From Novosphingobium capsulatum NBRC 12533 (GTDB lineage Bacteria; Pseudomonadota; Alphaproteobacteria; Sphingomonadales; Sphingomonadaceae), in NCBI RefSeq assembly GCF_001598375.1, contig NZ_BCYV01000009.1, positions 247,686-311,685 on the forward strand: a DNA stretch of 64,000 nt, written 5' to 3'. The notes under the pieces are model-generated. The model had not been told where the DNA came from and searched no databases. It saw only the letters and a list, made by a program, of their open reading frames with translations. Position 1 is the stretch's first letter; the number at the start of each line of letters is the position of its first letter. The position numbers and the translations under genes are program-made. Shown piece after piece: positions 43,876-52,329 of this stretch.

Positions 43876-46479
43876 TCAAGTGCCCGCGTGGGGTGATTGC
43901 CGCACGGCTTGGGCCTGGCCCACGGCAGCACGCAGTTCCTTGAGACCATAGGGCTTGTTGATCACCGGCACGCCGGGCCAGCGTTCGTTGCCAATGCCTT
44001 CGCCATAGCCGGTGGCGAAGGCGAATGGCACGCCCAGTTCGGTCAGCCGATCGGCGATCGGCGCACTGGTATCCACGCCCAGGTTGAAGTCCAGCAGGGC
44101 AAAGGCAAACTCGTTCCGCTCCAGCAGGCGCAGCGCATCGCGCACGGTCGGCGCAGTGCTGACCGCCGCCGCGCCCAGTTCGCGCAGCGCGTCTTCGCCA
44201 TCGAGCGCGATGATCATGCTGTCTTCCACCAGCAGCACGTTGCAATCGTCCAGCGGCGTGGTCGCCCCGCCCAGGCTGATCGGCGTGGGACCACTGTGCC
44301 GCGCCGCCGTTACCCCCGCCACACAGTGTTCGGGCAGGGTGAAGCGGGCATGCACGCCCGGTTCCAGATAGGCGATGTTGGCCGTGCCACCCAGGTCATA
44401 GGGGATCGAGCGTTCGATGATCGTGCTGCCAAACCCGCGCCGGGTGGGCGATGCCACGGGCGGGCCATCGCGTTCCTGCCAATCGAGCACCAGCCCGCCG
44501 CTGCCGTCACGCTCCCACGAAATGTGCACCGTGCCCTGCCCGGCGAGCGCGCCATACTTCACGGCATTGGTCATCAATTCGTGGATGACCAGGGCAATCG
44601 TGACGTAGGCGGTGGGATAAAGCAGCACGTTCTCGCCCTGCGCCACCACGCGTTCGGATTGCGCGCGCAGATAGGCGCCGGCTTCGACTTCTACCAGGTC
44701 AGCCAGCCGCGCCGGCCCCCAGCGATCGGCGGTGATCTGGTCATGCGCGCGGGCGAGCGAGCGGATGCGATCATCGAGCGTGACGATAAAGCCCGCCACA
44801 TCGGCGGCGCCATCGCGGGTCTGCGCGATCAGGCCGCGGATAAGCGAGAGAATATTGCGCACGCGGTGATTGAGTTCGGCAATCAGCAGTTCCTGCCGTT
44901 CCGACGCACGGGCCCGCTCCACCCCGGCGGTTTCCGCCAGGCGCACCAGCACTTCCAGCATGCCCACGCGCAGCGCTTCAGCCACGCGGCGCTCGGCCGG
45001 AGTAAACGGCTGGCACGTGCCCTTTACCAGTTGCGCCCAGGCCTCGAAACTCTTGCGCGGGGTCAGGCGCGGGCCGTTGGGGCCGTGCACCATTTCCTTT
45101 TCCGGCTTGCCGCCCCAGCGCACCTCGCGCAGGCGTTCTGCCCGGAACAGCACGATATAGTCACGCGGCTCGCGCGACAGCGGAATCGCCAGCATGCCGG
45201 CCGCCACGTCGGCGTGATCGGCCGCGGCTGGCAGCATCTTGGCAATCGTCTCGGTGGCAAAGACCTGCCCGGAAGAGACCCGGTTGAGCAGGCGCACGAT
45301 GCTGTCAAACTGGTCGTCATTGGGGGTCAGCCCCACCAGCGAGGTCTGGCCGCGCACATGCACGCCGATGCCATCGGCGGGAATGGCATCGCCGATCACG
45401 TCGGCCAGCCATTGCGGATTGTCGAGCAGGTCATTGTCCTGCGCCACGGTGGCCAGCAAGCGATCGGTAACGGCGCGACCGCGCGCTTCATACTCGCGAG
45501 CCTGGGCGTTTTCCCGCGCGTCGAGCATGAGCGAGAACATCTGGCCAAACAGTTCAGCCGCGCTGCGTGCGGCCATGCTGGGCAGGCGCGGGGAGTAGTG
45601 ATGGCAGGCAAACAGCCCCCACAGCTTGCCACCCACCACGATCGAGATCGACAGCGACGCGCATACGCCCATGTTGTGCAGGTATTCGATGTGGATTGGC
45701 GACACTGCGCGCAGAACGGACAGCGACTGGTCCAGCAGCAGTCCATCGGGATCGCGCTGCGGCACCAGGGGCACCGGTGTAGACCCAACGTCAGCAATCA
45801 CGCGAAAGGTATTGCGCAGATAGAGCTGGCGCGCCTGGGCCGGAATATCGCTGGCGGGATAGTGCAGCCCCAGAAAGCTGTCGATGCCATGTCGCGCGGA
45901 TTCAGCGACGACCTCGCCCGATTCCTGCGCATCGAAGCGATAGACCATGACCCGGTCAAACCCGGTGATCGCCCGCACCTGGCGCGCGCCTTCCCGCAGG
46001 AACGCGGGTAGGCCTTCCACCTGTTGCAGCCGGCCGATCATGCTGCGCACCACCGAGGTCGCCTCGATCGGCTCCAGCGCTGCCGGCTCGGCCTCGATCA
46101 CGATCTCGCGCCCGGCGAAATGCAGCGCCACGTCGAACGGCGGCTGCCCAGCCAGCAATGGCAGGGCGAAAATCCGCTCTACCGCATCGGCGCCACGCAG
46201 CGTGGTCAGCCGGTTGCGGATGGTGTGGATTGCCTCGCGGTCGAGCAGATGGGTAAGCGGCTGGCCCAGCACGTCGTGCGCAGCCATGCCGGTAAATTGA
46301 TCAATGTTTTCAGAGACCCGCGCAACCATCCAATCGGGCGTGATGGCGACGAGAAATCCGAAGGGCTGAATGATGCCCAGAACATGGATCGGCTCGCGGT
46401 CGCAATTGCTGAGATCCACGGCAAAGGCTTCCGCCTGCTCGGCAGGAACCTGGCCGCTTGATTCAGTTTGCTGGGTCAT
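43876..46479 (-). CDS. Bacteriophytochrome hybrid histidine kinase (PAS-GAF-PHY-HWE kinase-receiver)
   Basis: An 867-aa red/far-red light sensor. Cys26 in SNCDREPIH is the expected biliverdin attachment site in the PAS N-terminus. The GAF domain has the PASDIPAQARQLY motif (Asp211), His268 in YLHNMG and the HH pair near 293. The PHY tongue carries PRKSFEAW. The kinase is of the HWE family (ELNHRVRNILSLIRG with HELMTNAVKYGAL), and a receiver domain follows from about 750 (LVEDSMIIALD, phosphoacceptor Asp in ALLDFNLG, Lys in INKPYG). No heme oxygenase gene is nearby. ATG 46479 chosen; a TTG at 46491 is in frame. Confidence 0.95.
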   Translation of the reverse strand: MTQQTESSGQVPAEQAEAFAVDLSNCDREPIHVLGIIQPFGFLVAITPDWMVARVSENIDQFTGMAAHDVLGQPLTHLLDREAIHTIRNRLTTLRGADAVERIFALPLLAGQPPFDVALHFAGREIVIEAEPAALEPIEATSVVRSMIGRLQQVEGLPAFLREGARQVRAITGFDRVMVYRFDAQESGEVVAESARHGIDSFLGLHYPASDIPAQARQLYLRNTFRVIADVGSTPVPLVPQRDPDGLLLDQSLSVLRAVSPIHIEYLHNMGVCASLSISIVVGGKLWGLFACHHYSPRLPSMAARSAAELFGQMFSLMLDARENAQAREYEARGRAVTDRLLATVAQDNDLLDNPQWLADVIGDAIPADGIGVHVRGQTSLVGLTPNDDQFDSIVRLLNRVSSGQVFATETIAKMLPAAADHADVAAGMLAIPLSREPRDYIVLFRAERLREVRWGGKPEKEMVHGPNGPRLTPRKSFEAWAQLVKGTCQPFTPAERRVAEALRVGMLEVLVRLAETAGVERARASERQELLIAELNHRVRNILSLIRGLIAQTRDGAADVAGFIVTLDDRIRSLARAHDQITADRWGPARLADLVEVEAGAYLRAQSERVVAQGENVLLYPTAYVTIALVIHELMTNAVKYGALAGQGTVHISWERDGSGGLVLDWQERDGPPVASPTRRGFGSTIIERSIPYDLGGTANIAYLEPGVHARFTLPEHCVAGVTAARHSGPTPISLGGATTPLDDCNVLLVEDSMIIALDGEDALRELGAAAVSTAPTVRDALRLLERNEFAFALLDFNLGVDTSAPIADRLTELGVPFAFATGYGEGIGNERWPGVPVINKPYGLKELRAAVGQAQAVRQSPHAGT

Positions 46480-46508
46480 CCGTAGCGCCAATAACGCACG
46501 ACCGAAAA

Positions 46509-46536
46509 AAAGGTGCCGAATATTTTCGGCACCTTT
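46509..46536. terminator. Intrinsic terminator after astD (also usable on the plus strand)
   Basis: A 12-bp stem (aaaggtgccgaa at 46509-46520 with ttcggcaccttt at 46525-46536) with a TATT loop. In the minus-strand transcript it is followed by a long T-run (TTTTTTTCGG region), so it should stop the ast transcript before the bacteriophytochrome gene. Confidence 0.92.
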
Positions 46537-46542
46537 TGCAAT

Positions 46543-47961
46543 TTATGACGGAATGCCCGGCACCGGCTGTGCCGCAATCGTCGGCGCCTCGAAACTGGCC
46601 ATCGGCCAGGCGCAATAATCCGCGGCGTAATAGGCGCTGGGGCGGTGGTTGCCACTGTCACCCAGCCCGCCGAACGGCATGTTGGCCGCAGCGCCCGTGG
46701 TCGGGCGATTCCAGTTGACGACGCCGGCACGCACCATCAGGCGGAACTCGTCCCATAGCGCAGGATCAGCCGAGACCAGCCCGGCGGAAAGACCGAACGC
46801 GGTATCATTGGCACTGCCCAGCGCGGCGGCGAAATCGGCCACGCGCCGCACGCTCAGCACCGGGGCAAAGACCTCGCGATCGGGCACGGCAAGGCCGGTC
46901 ACATCGAGGATCACCGGCGCAAAGAATGCCTCGCGCCGTCCTTCCTGCACGGCTTCGGCCAGGATCGGCCGGGCGCCGGCGGCCACCAGGTCTGCCACCG
47001 CCGCACGGGCCGCGCGGGCCTGGGCATCGCCCACCAGCGGGCCCATGAAAGCCTCACCCGGCTCGTCCCACGCCGCGATCGGCAGGCGCTGCGCCAGATC
47101 GACCAGCGCCGCGATCACCGCATCGCCCCACGCGCCCTCGGGCAGGATCAGGCGGCGCGCGCACGAACAGCGCTGGCCACTGGTGACGAACGCCGAATGG
47201 ACGATGAGGCTGGCCACCGCCGCAGGATCGCCATCCCAGGCCACCAGCGGATTGTTGCCGCCCAGTTCCAGCGCCAGGATCACATCGGGGCGATCGGCAA
47301 ACTGGCGGCGGAAAATCTGCCCGGCGGCGGCAGAGCCGGTGAACAGCAGCCCGTCGATCCGACCCTTGAGCAGCGCCTCACCAGTTTCGCGCCCACCCTG
47401 CACGATATTGAGCACGCCATCGGGCAGCCCGGATTCACGCCACAGGCCCACCATGGCAGCGCCAGTGGCCGGCGTCAGTTCCGAAGGCTTGAACACCACG
47501 GTATTGCCCGCCAGCAGCGCCGGCACGATATGCCCGTTGGGCAGGTGGCCGGGGAAATTGTAGGGACCCAGCACGGCCATTACACCGTGTGGGCGATGGC
47601 GCAGGGTGGCGCTGCCGAACGGCATATCGGCGCTACGCGAACCGGTGCGTTCGGCTTGCGCCGCGATCGACACCGCCACCTTGCCGGCCATGGAGGCCTG
47701 CTCGGTGCGCGTTTCCCACAGCAGCTTGCCGGTTTCAGCGGAAATCAGCTCGGCCAGCGCCGGGCTGGCCTTGACCAGCGTGGCATAGCGCTGGGCAATC
47801 GCCACGCGCTCTTCCAGCGGGGTACGTGCCCAGGCTGGGAACGCGGCATGGGCCTTGGCCAGCGCAGCGGCGCAGGCCGCCTCGTCGGCCACTTCGCCTT
47901 CCCACACCACGCGGCCATGGGCCGGATCGAACGACTGGAGCCTTTGGGTCACGGCAATCAA
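46543..47961 (-). CDS. astD: N-succinylglutamate 5-semialdehyde dehydrogenase
   Basis: A 472-aa aldehyde dehydrogenase of the AstD type, which oxidises N2-succinylglutamate semialdehyde to N2-succinylglutamate in arginine/ornithine breakdown. Catalytic Cys265 in SGQRCSCARR, Glu232 in LELGGNNP and the YNFPGHLPNGHI block are diagnostic of AstD. A TTG start at 47961 overlaps the astA stop by four bases, which implies coupling. It is the last gene of the four-gene operon and is followed by a strong terminator. Confidence 0.93.
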   Translation of the reverse strand: MIAVTQRLQSFDPAHGRVVWEGEVADEAACAAALAKAHAAFPAWARTPLEERVAIAQRYATLVKASPALAELISAETGKLLWETRTEQASMAGKVAVSIAAQAERTGSRSADMPFGSATLRHRPHGVMAVLGPYNFPGHLPNGHIVPALLAGNTVVFKPSELTPATGAAMVGLWRESGLPDGVLNIVQGGRETGEALLKGRIDGLLFTGSAAAGQIFRRQFADRPDVILALELGGNNPLVAWDGDPAAVASLIVHSAFVTSGQRCSCARRLILPEGAWGDAVIAALVDLAQRLPIAAWDEPGEAFMGPLVGDAQARAARAAVADLVAAGARPILAEAVQEGRREAFFAPVILDVTGLAVPDREVFAPVLSVRRVADFAAALGSANDTAFGLSAGLVSADPALWDEFRLMVRAGVVNWNRPTTGAAANMPFGGLGDSGNHRPSAYYAADYCAWPMASFEAPTIAAQPVPGIPS

Positions 47962-48966
47962 CTCACGATCAGAGGGTCACCCGGGCGGATGCCCAGGGCG
48001 GCCAGGGTTGCTTCGGGAACGACCAGCGCGTCATCGGTGATGCGCGCCGGGGTCAGCGTGGCGCGGAACGTGGCAAGGCCGGGCACCGCCACCAGATGCA
48101 GCCGCTCGTCGGCGGCCACCTCGACCACACCGGCCGCCGCCGGCAGGGTCTGCGCATTGCGAACCGTGCGGATCTGGTCGCGCGGCGCCGTCACGGTGGG
48201 GCCACCATCGAAAATGTCGATCAGGCCCGAACGGGTAAAGCCTTCGTCTTCCAGCATCGCCAGCGCGCGCGCCGTGGCGATGAACCTTGGCGATTGCCTC
48301 GCGCGCGGCGGGATCGACCAGTTCGAGGTAGATCGGGTGGCGCGGCGCCAGATCGAGGATGAACTGCCCGTCTGTCGCGGTGATCATGCGATCGGCATCC
48401 TCGAACGGCAGGCGAAAGAACTTGGCGGCAATGCCGTGCCAGAACGGGCTTTCATCGCGCTCGTCAAACCAGCCGCGCAGTTCGGCCATGATCGTGGCGG
48501 CAAACAGATCACGGTTGGCACCGATCAGCGCATAGCGCGCCCGGGCCAACAGCGATCCCGCCCCGCCCTGCCGCTTGCGCGGGCGCAGGAACAGCGATCC
48601 CACTTCCGACGATCCGGTGCATTCGTTGACCAGCACCAGCGCCTGGTGATCGAACCGCGTGCCGGTTGCCGACGAATACTGCGCCAGGGTCATCACCCGG
48701 AATGAAAAGTGCGGCCGGTCGAGCCCTACCGCGCCCTTGATCCCGGCCACGCCCTCGATCACGCCGGTTTCGGTGTCTTCGAGCATCAGCGTGTACCAGG
48801 CGTGCTGCGGCGACACTTCCCGCGCAAAGCTTTGCGCGGAAAGCGCCAGCCGCTCGGCCAGCACGGCGCGGTCTTCGGGCAGGCTGGTAAAGCCCTTGCC
48901 CGAAAGGAACGCCAGATCGAGCAGCGCATCGATATCGGCCGGCCCGGCCGGCCGCACCACCAGCAT
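47958..48966 (-). pseudogene. astA: Arginine N-succinyltransferase astA with a frameshift
   Basis: AstA transfers succinyl from succinyl-CoA to arginine (some members prefer ornithine). The first 690 bases encode the family N-terminal part (VRPAGPADIDALLDLAFLSGKGFTSLPEDR, LFLRPRKRQGGAGSLL, HPIYLELVDPAAREAIAK). Near 48265-48290 the frame shifts, and the rest, including the conserved FTRSGLIDIFDGGPTVTAPRDQIRTVRN, continues in another frame. The interval is 1009 bases, one more than a multiple of three, so a single extra base in AAGGTTCATCGCC or the CGCGCGCG run explains it. An intact gene would encode 335 aa. This may be a real mutation or a sequencing error. It is coupled to astC by TGATG. Confidence 0.85.
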
Positions 48967-50186
48967 CAGGCGGCCACCGCGCTGGCAGCGTCGACCTGGC
49001 CCCAGCCGCGTGCACGCGCATCAGCCAGCGTGGCATCGAGGCGGGACAGCGCCTCGTCCACTTCCTCTGCCGTGATCAACAGCGAAGGCAGCATGCGCAC
49101 GCAGTTTTCGCCGCCGCCGGCCACCAGCAGGCCGTGCTCGCGGGCCAGGGCCATGACCTCGCGGTTGTTGGCATGGAGCTTGACGCCCATGAGCAGGCCC
49201 TTGCCGCGCGTTTCCACGATCTGATCGGGATAGCGCGCCGCCAAGGCGGCAAAGCCGGAATAGAAGCGATCTGACATCGCGCCAACATGCGCCAGGGCAG
49301 CGTCCTGCGCAATCACGTCGAACACGGCCAGGCCCACGGCCATGGCCAGCGGATTGCCGCCAAACGTGGTGCCATGCACGCCGGTGACCATGCCGCTCGC
49401 CGCCTCTGCGCTGGCCAGGCAGGCGCCGATCGGGAAACCGCCGCCCAGCGCCTTGGCAATCGCCATGATGTCGGGCTCGGCGCCGGGAAACCACTGGTGG
49501 GCAAACAGCTTGCCGGTACGGCCCATGCCGCTTTGCACTTCATCGTGGATCAGCAGCACGCCGTGCTCACGCGTCAGGCGGCGCAGTTCCAACAGGAATT
49601 CGCCCGACAGCGCGCGGGCACCGCCCTCGCCCTGCACCGGCTCCACGATCACGGCCGCCGTGGTGGGGCGGGCAATCGCTTCGGCGAGCGCGGGCAGGTC
49701 ATCCACCGACATCTGGTGGAAGCCGGGCAGGCGCGGGCCGAACCCTTCGAGATAGGTGGGATTGCCCGAGGCGTTGATCGCCGCATAGGTGCGCCCGTGG
49801 AACGACCCGGCAAAGCCGATCACGTCGATCCGCTCGGGATTGCCCTTGGCAAAGTGATAGCGACGCGCGGTCTTGAGCGCGGCTTCAACCGCCTCGGTGC
49901 CGGAATTGGCGAAATAGACCAGATCGGCAAAGGTGGCGCCGGTCAGCTTTTCCGCCAGCTCTTCCTGGCCGGGAATGCGGAAGATGTTGGAAACATGCCA
50001 CAGCTTGTGCGCCTGCGCGGTGAGCGCGGCGACCAGCCCGGGATGGGCATGGCCCAGGCTGCACGTGGCGATCCCCGCCACGCAATCGAGGAAGCGGCGG
50101 CCGTCGCGCGCTTCCAGCCACACACCTTCACCACGCTCCACTTCGATCTGGGCACGGGCATAGAGCGGCATCAGGGCTTGAGACAT
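48966..50186 (-). CDS. Acetylornithine/succinylornithine aminotransferase (AstC/ArgD type)
   Basis: A 406-aa PLP aminotransferase of class III. GIATCSLGHAHPGLVAAL, FANSGTEAVEAALKTARRY, IHDEVQSGMGRTG and the PLP-lysine block AKALGGGFPIG (Lys245) are family signatures. ArgD and AstC cannot be told apart by motif alone; placement between the DUF1338 gene and astA-astD argues for N2-succinylornithine transamination. It may also serve arginine synthesis or other omega-amino substrates. Start chosen at ATG 50186 with GGGGAGAAA upstream. Its stop overlaps the astA ATG. Confidence 0.9.
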   Translation of the reverse strand: MSQALMPLYARAQIEVERGEGVWLEARDGRRFLDCVAGIATCSLGHAHPGLVAALTAQAHKLWHVSNIFRIPGQEELAEKLTGATFADLVYFANSGTEAVEAALKTARRYHFAKGNPERIDVIGFAGSFHGRTYAAINASGNPTYLEGFGPRLPGFHQMSVDDLPALAEAIARPTTAAVIVEPVQGEGGARALSGEFLLELRRLTREHGVLLIHDEVQSGMGRTGKLFAHQWFPGAEPDIMAIAKALGGGFPIGACLASAEAASGMVTGVHGTTFGGNPLAMAVGLAVFDVIAQDAALAHVGAMSDRFYSGFAALAARYPDQIVETRGKGLLMGVKLHANNREVMALAREHGLLVAGGGENCVRMLPSLLITAEEVDEALSRLDATLADARARGWGQVDAASAVAA

Positions 50187-50272
50187 GACGATTTCTCCCC
50201 GCAATCGAGATGCGGAACTGGTGTTGTTGTTATGAATGGACCACCCCCGCGCCATGGCACGGGGGCAAACTC

Positions 50273-51313
50273 TCAGGCGGCGGCCGTCATCTTGAAGATG
50301 CCGGTGGCATTGCCGCTGTCAAAGGTAAGGTCGAGCTTGCCCGTAGCCGGATCGGCCCGGCGCGTGATGAACTCGAAGAACGAGCCCGGCACGGTCTGCG
50401 CCGTCAGCGTGCCATCCTCGGCCCGGAAGGAACGCTTGACCTGGGCCGCGCGCAGCGCGGTCTGCCGCACCCGGCCCGAGGCGGAAACCTCCACCTTGTC
50501 CTTGATGCTGCGGCCTGCCACGCGCTCGCCCTGCGCGGTTGCCTCCACATCAGCGACGCGATCGGTCACGTGGTTGAAAGCGTTGCCTTCGGTGGCGATC
50601 CAGGCGGCCTCGGCGCTTTCGGCGCGCAGGATCTCATAGTCGCTTTCGAACGGCACCGGGTGCTGGCGATCGAACAGGCCCATCACGACCTTGAGGGCGG
50701 CCACGGCATCGTCCTGCGGCACGCTGCCACCGGCGGCAAAGCGCGACAGCACCTGCGCCGTGGCGGCATCGAGGCGATCGAGCGCCGGGCCGAACACGCG
50801 CACCGCTGACTTGGCAAAAGCGGGCGAGAACTGATCGACGTGCAATTCGCTGACAAAGAACTGCGGCATGGTTTCGGGCAGCTTGGCATGGCACCACACG
50901 TGCCCGGTCATCTTGAGACGCGGCAGAGGATAGATGCCCACTTCGATATAGCCGAGCGGTTCAAGCACGCGGCGGAACGCTTCCACGCCCTGCGGCATGG
51001 CGCAGCGCGCGCCCTGCGGCAGCAGCACCGTGCGCAGCGCCCCGTGGTCAAGCACGATGCGGCGGCCTTGGGCCACGCATTCGTCCACGTATTCGGCACC
51101 TTCGGGCACGCGCTTCAAAAGATCGGCAAAGAGCACGAGATTGAGCGCCTCGGCAAAACGCAAGGCATCGATACCGTTGACCGGGGCATGACCGCCGGTG
51201 GGCACCATCGGGGCAGCCAGCGCACGAATCTTTGCCGCAGCTGCATGGCCCAGGACATTTTCAACAAGATCCGCAGCACCGGTTTGTTCGATGGTTGCCA
51301 AGTTCTGCATCAT
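50273..51313 (-). CDS. DUF1338 family protein (2-oxoadipate dioxygenase/decarboxylase-like)
   Basis: A 346-aa protein of the DUF1338 family, Fe(II)-dependent enzymes of the vicinal-oxygen-chelate fold; the characterised member HglS turns 2-oxoadipate into 2-hydroxyglutarate. Candidate metal ligands are His90 in LDHGALRT, His248 in FNHVTDRV and Glu314 in SFFEFITRR. It is shorter than HglS (about 460 aa). It is the first gene of the operon, 86 bp before the aminotransferase, and is divergent from a LysR gene. Its substrate here is unknown; an oxo acid from the same pathway is inference. Two adjacent ATG codons (51313, 51310) could be the start. Confidence 0.85.
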   Translation of the reverse strand: MMQNLATIEQTGAADLVENVLGHAAAAKIRALAAPMVPTGGHAPVNGIDALRFAEALNLVLFADLLKRVPEGAEYVDECVAQGRRIVLDHGALRTVLLPQGARCAMPQGVEAFRRVLEPLGYIEVGIYPLPRLKMTGHVWCHAKLPETMPQFFVSELHVDQFSPAFAKSAVRVFGPALDRLDAATAQVLSRFAAGGSVPQDDAVAALKVVMGLFDRQHPVPFESDYEILRAESAEAAWIATEGNAFNHVTDRVADVEATAQGERVAGRSIKDKVEVSASGRVRQTALRAAQVKRSFRAEDGTLTAQTVPGSFFEFITRRADPATGKLDLTFDSGNATGIFKMTAAA

Positions 51314-51409
51314 GCGCTCTTTCGATCTAATATCGTCCCAAGCCGCAATTTATGATAGGAAAGCCGGGTATCAAAACGGGTAAGCATCATCTGTTGATAG
51401 GGTTTTGGA
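51314..51409. promoter_or_regulatory. Divergent control region with LysR-type dyad
   Basis: This 96-bp gap must hold both promoters. An inverted repeat TGATA (51353-51357) and TATCA (51369-51373) with 11 bases between them fits the T-N11-A layout of LysR-type operators. A second small dyad (cgat/atcg, 51323-51335) lies closer to the DUF1338 gene. Confidence 0.5.
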
Positions 51410-52315
51410 ATGAGTGAATCACGCCGCGAGCTTCCCTCGATGACCGCGCTGGCCTGCTTCGTGGCCGCCGCGCGCGAAGGCGGTTTCTCTCGCGCTGGCG
51501 CGCAGCTGGGCCTGACGCAAAGCGCAGTCAGCCGCCAGATCGCGCTGCTGGAAGAAAGCCTGCAGACCCCACTGTTCCAGCGCCACGGCCGCCGCGTTAC
51601 CCTGAACGAGGCCGGGCGCGCCTATGCCGAGGATATCGAGCCGGCACTGCGCCGCATCCGCATGGCCACCGCCAAGGCCATGGACCGGGGCAGCCGCCGA
51701 GACCTGACCATCGCCACGCTGCCCAGCTTCGGCATGCGCTGGCTGGCCCCACGCCTGCCCGGGCTGACTGCGCGACACCCCGAACTCACGGTGAATTTCG
51801 CCGCGCGCTCGTTCCCGTTCGACTTGCGCGAGGAGCGGTTCGATGCCGCGATCCACTTTGGCGCCGCCGATTGGGACGATGCCGAGATGATCCCGCTGTT
51901 CACTGAACAGGCGGTGGTGGCCTGCGCGCCATCGTGGCTGGCGGCCGAAGGGGTGCATGAGCCCGCCGATCTCCTGGGCAAGCCGCTGCTGTTCCAGATC
52001 TCGCGCCGCAACGCCTGGAACCGCTGGTTCGCCCTCGCTGGCATCGATGGCCTGCCGCCGCTCAAAGGCGCGACCTTCGAACACTTCCTGATGCTGGCCC
52101 AGGCCGCCGCCGCCGGATCGGGCGCCGCTCTGCTCCCCCGCTTCCTGATCGAACCGGAACTGCAATCAGGCGCGCTCGTCACCCCGTTCGCCACCGCACT
52201 GGTCGACGAGGGGCAATACTACCTCGTCCTGCGCCCCGACTGGCGCGATCACCCCGGCCTCGTCAAATTCCACGACTGGCTGGTCGACGCGGCCAAGGAA
52301 CAGGGCGCGGCTTAA
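51410..52315 (+). CDS. LysR family transcriptional regulator
   Basis: A 301-aa LysR-type regulator. The N-terminal winged helix (about 9-70) has ALACFVAAAREGGFSRAGAQLGLTQSAVSRQIALLEE with HGRRVTLNEAGRAY. The C-terminal substrate-binding domain shows LTIATLPSFGMRWLAPRLPGL and AAIHFGAADWDDAEMIPLFTEQAVVACAP, the GcvA-like branch. It is transcribed away from the DUF1338-astC-astA-astD operon and is the likely regulator of it, responding perhaps to an amino acid. It is convergent with parC. Confidence 0.92.
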   Translation: MSESRRELPSMTALACFVAAAREGGFSRAGAQLGLTQSAVSRQIALLEESLQTPLFQRHGRRVTLNEAGRAYAEDIEPALRRIRMATAKAMDRGSRRDLTIATLPSFGMRWLAPRLPGLTARHPELTVNFAARSFPFDLREERFDAAIHFGAADWDDAEMIPLFTEQAVVACAPSWLAAEGVHEPADLLGKPLLFQISRRNAWNRWFALAGIDGLPPLKGATFEHFLMLAQAAAAGSGAALLPRFLIEPELQSGALVTPFATALVDEGQYYLVLRPDWRDHPGLVKFHDWLVDAAKEQGAA

Positions 52316-52329
52316 ACGCCCGTACCTGC

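Noticed and set aside
43897..46011. Plus-strand open frame of 704 codons opposite the bacteriophytochrome gene
   Set aside because: The true gene on the other strand has complete photosensory and kinase motifs. The shadow translation is rich in His, Arg and Gln with no domain.
48031..48966. A complete 311-aa acetyltransferase gene ending at 48031
   Set aside because: The last about 85 residues of this frame are low-complexity Arg/Gly/Pro/His and the true astA ending lies in another frame. It is better described as a frameshifted astA.
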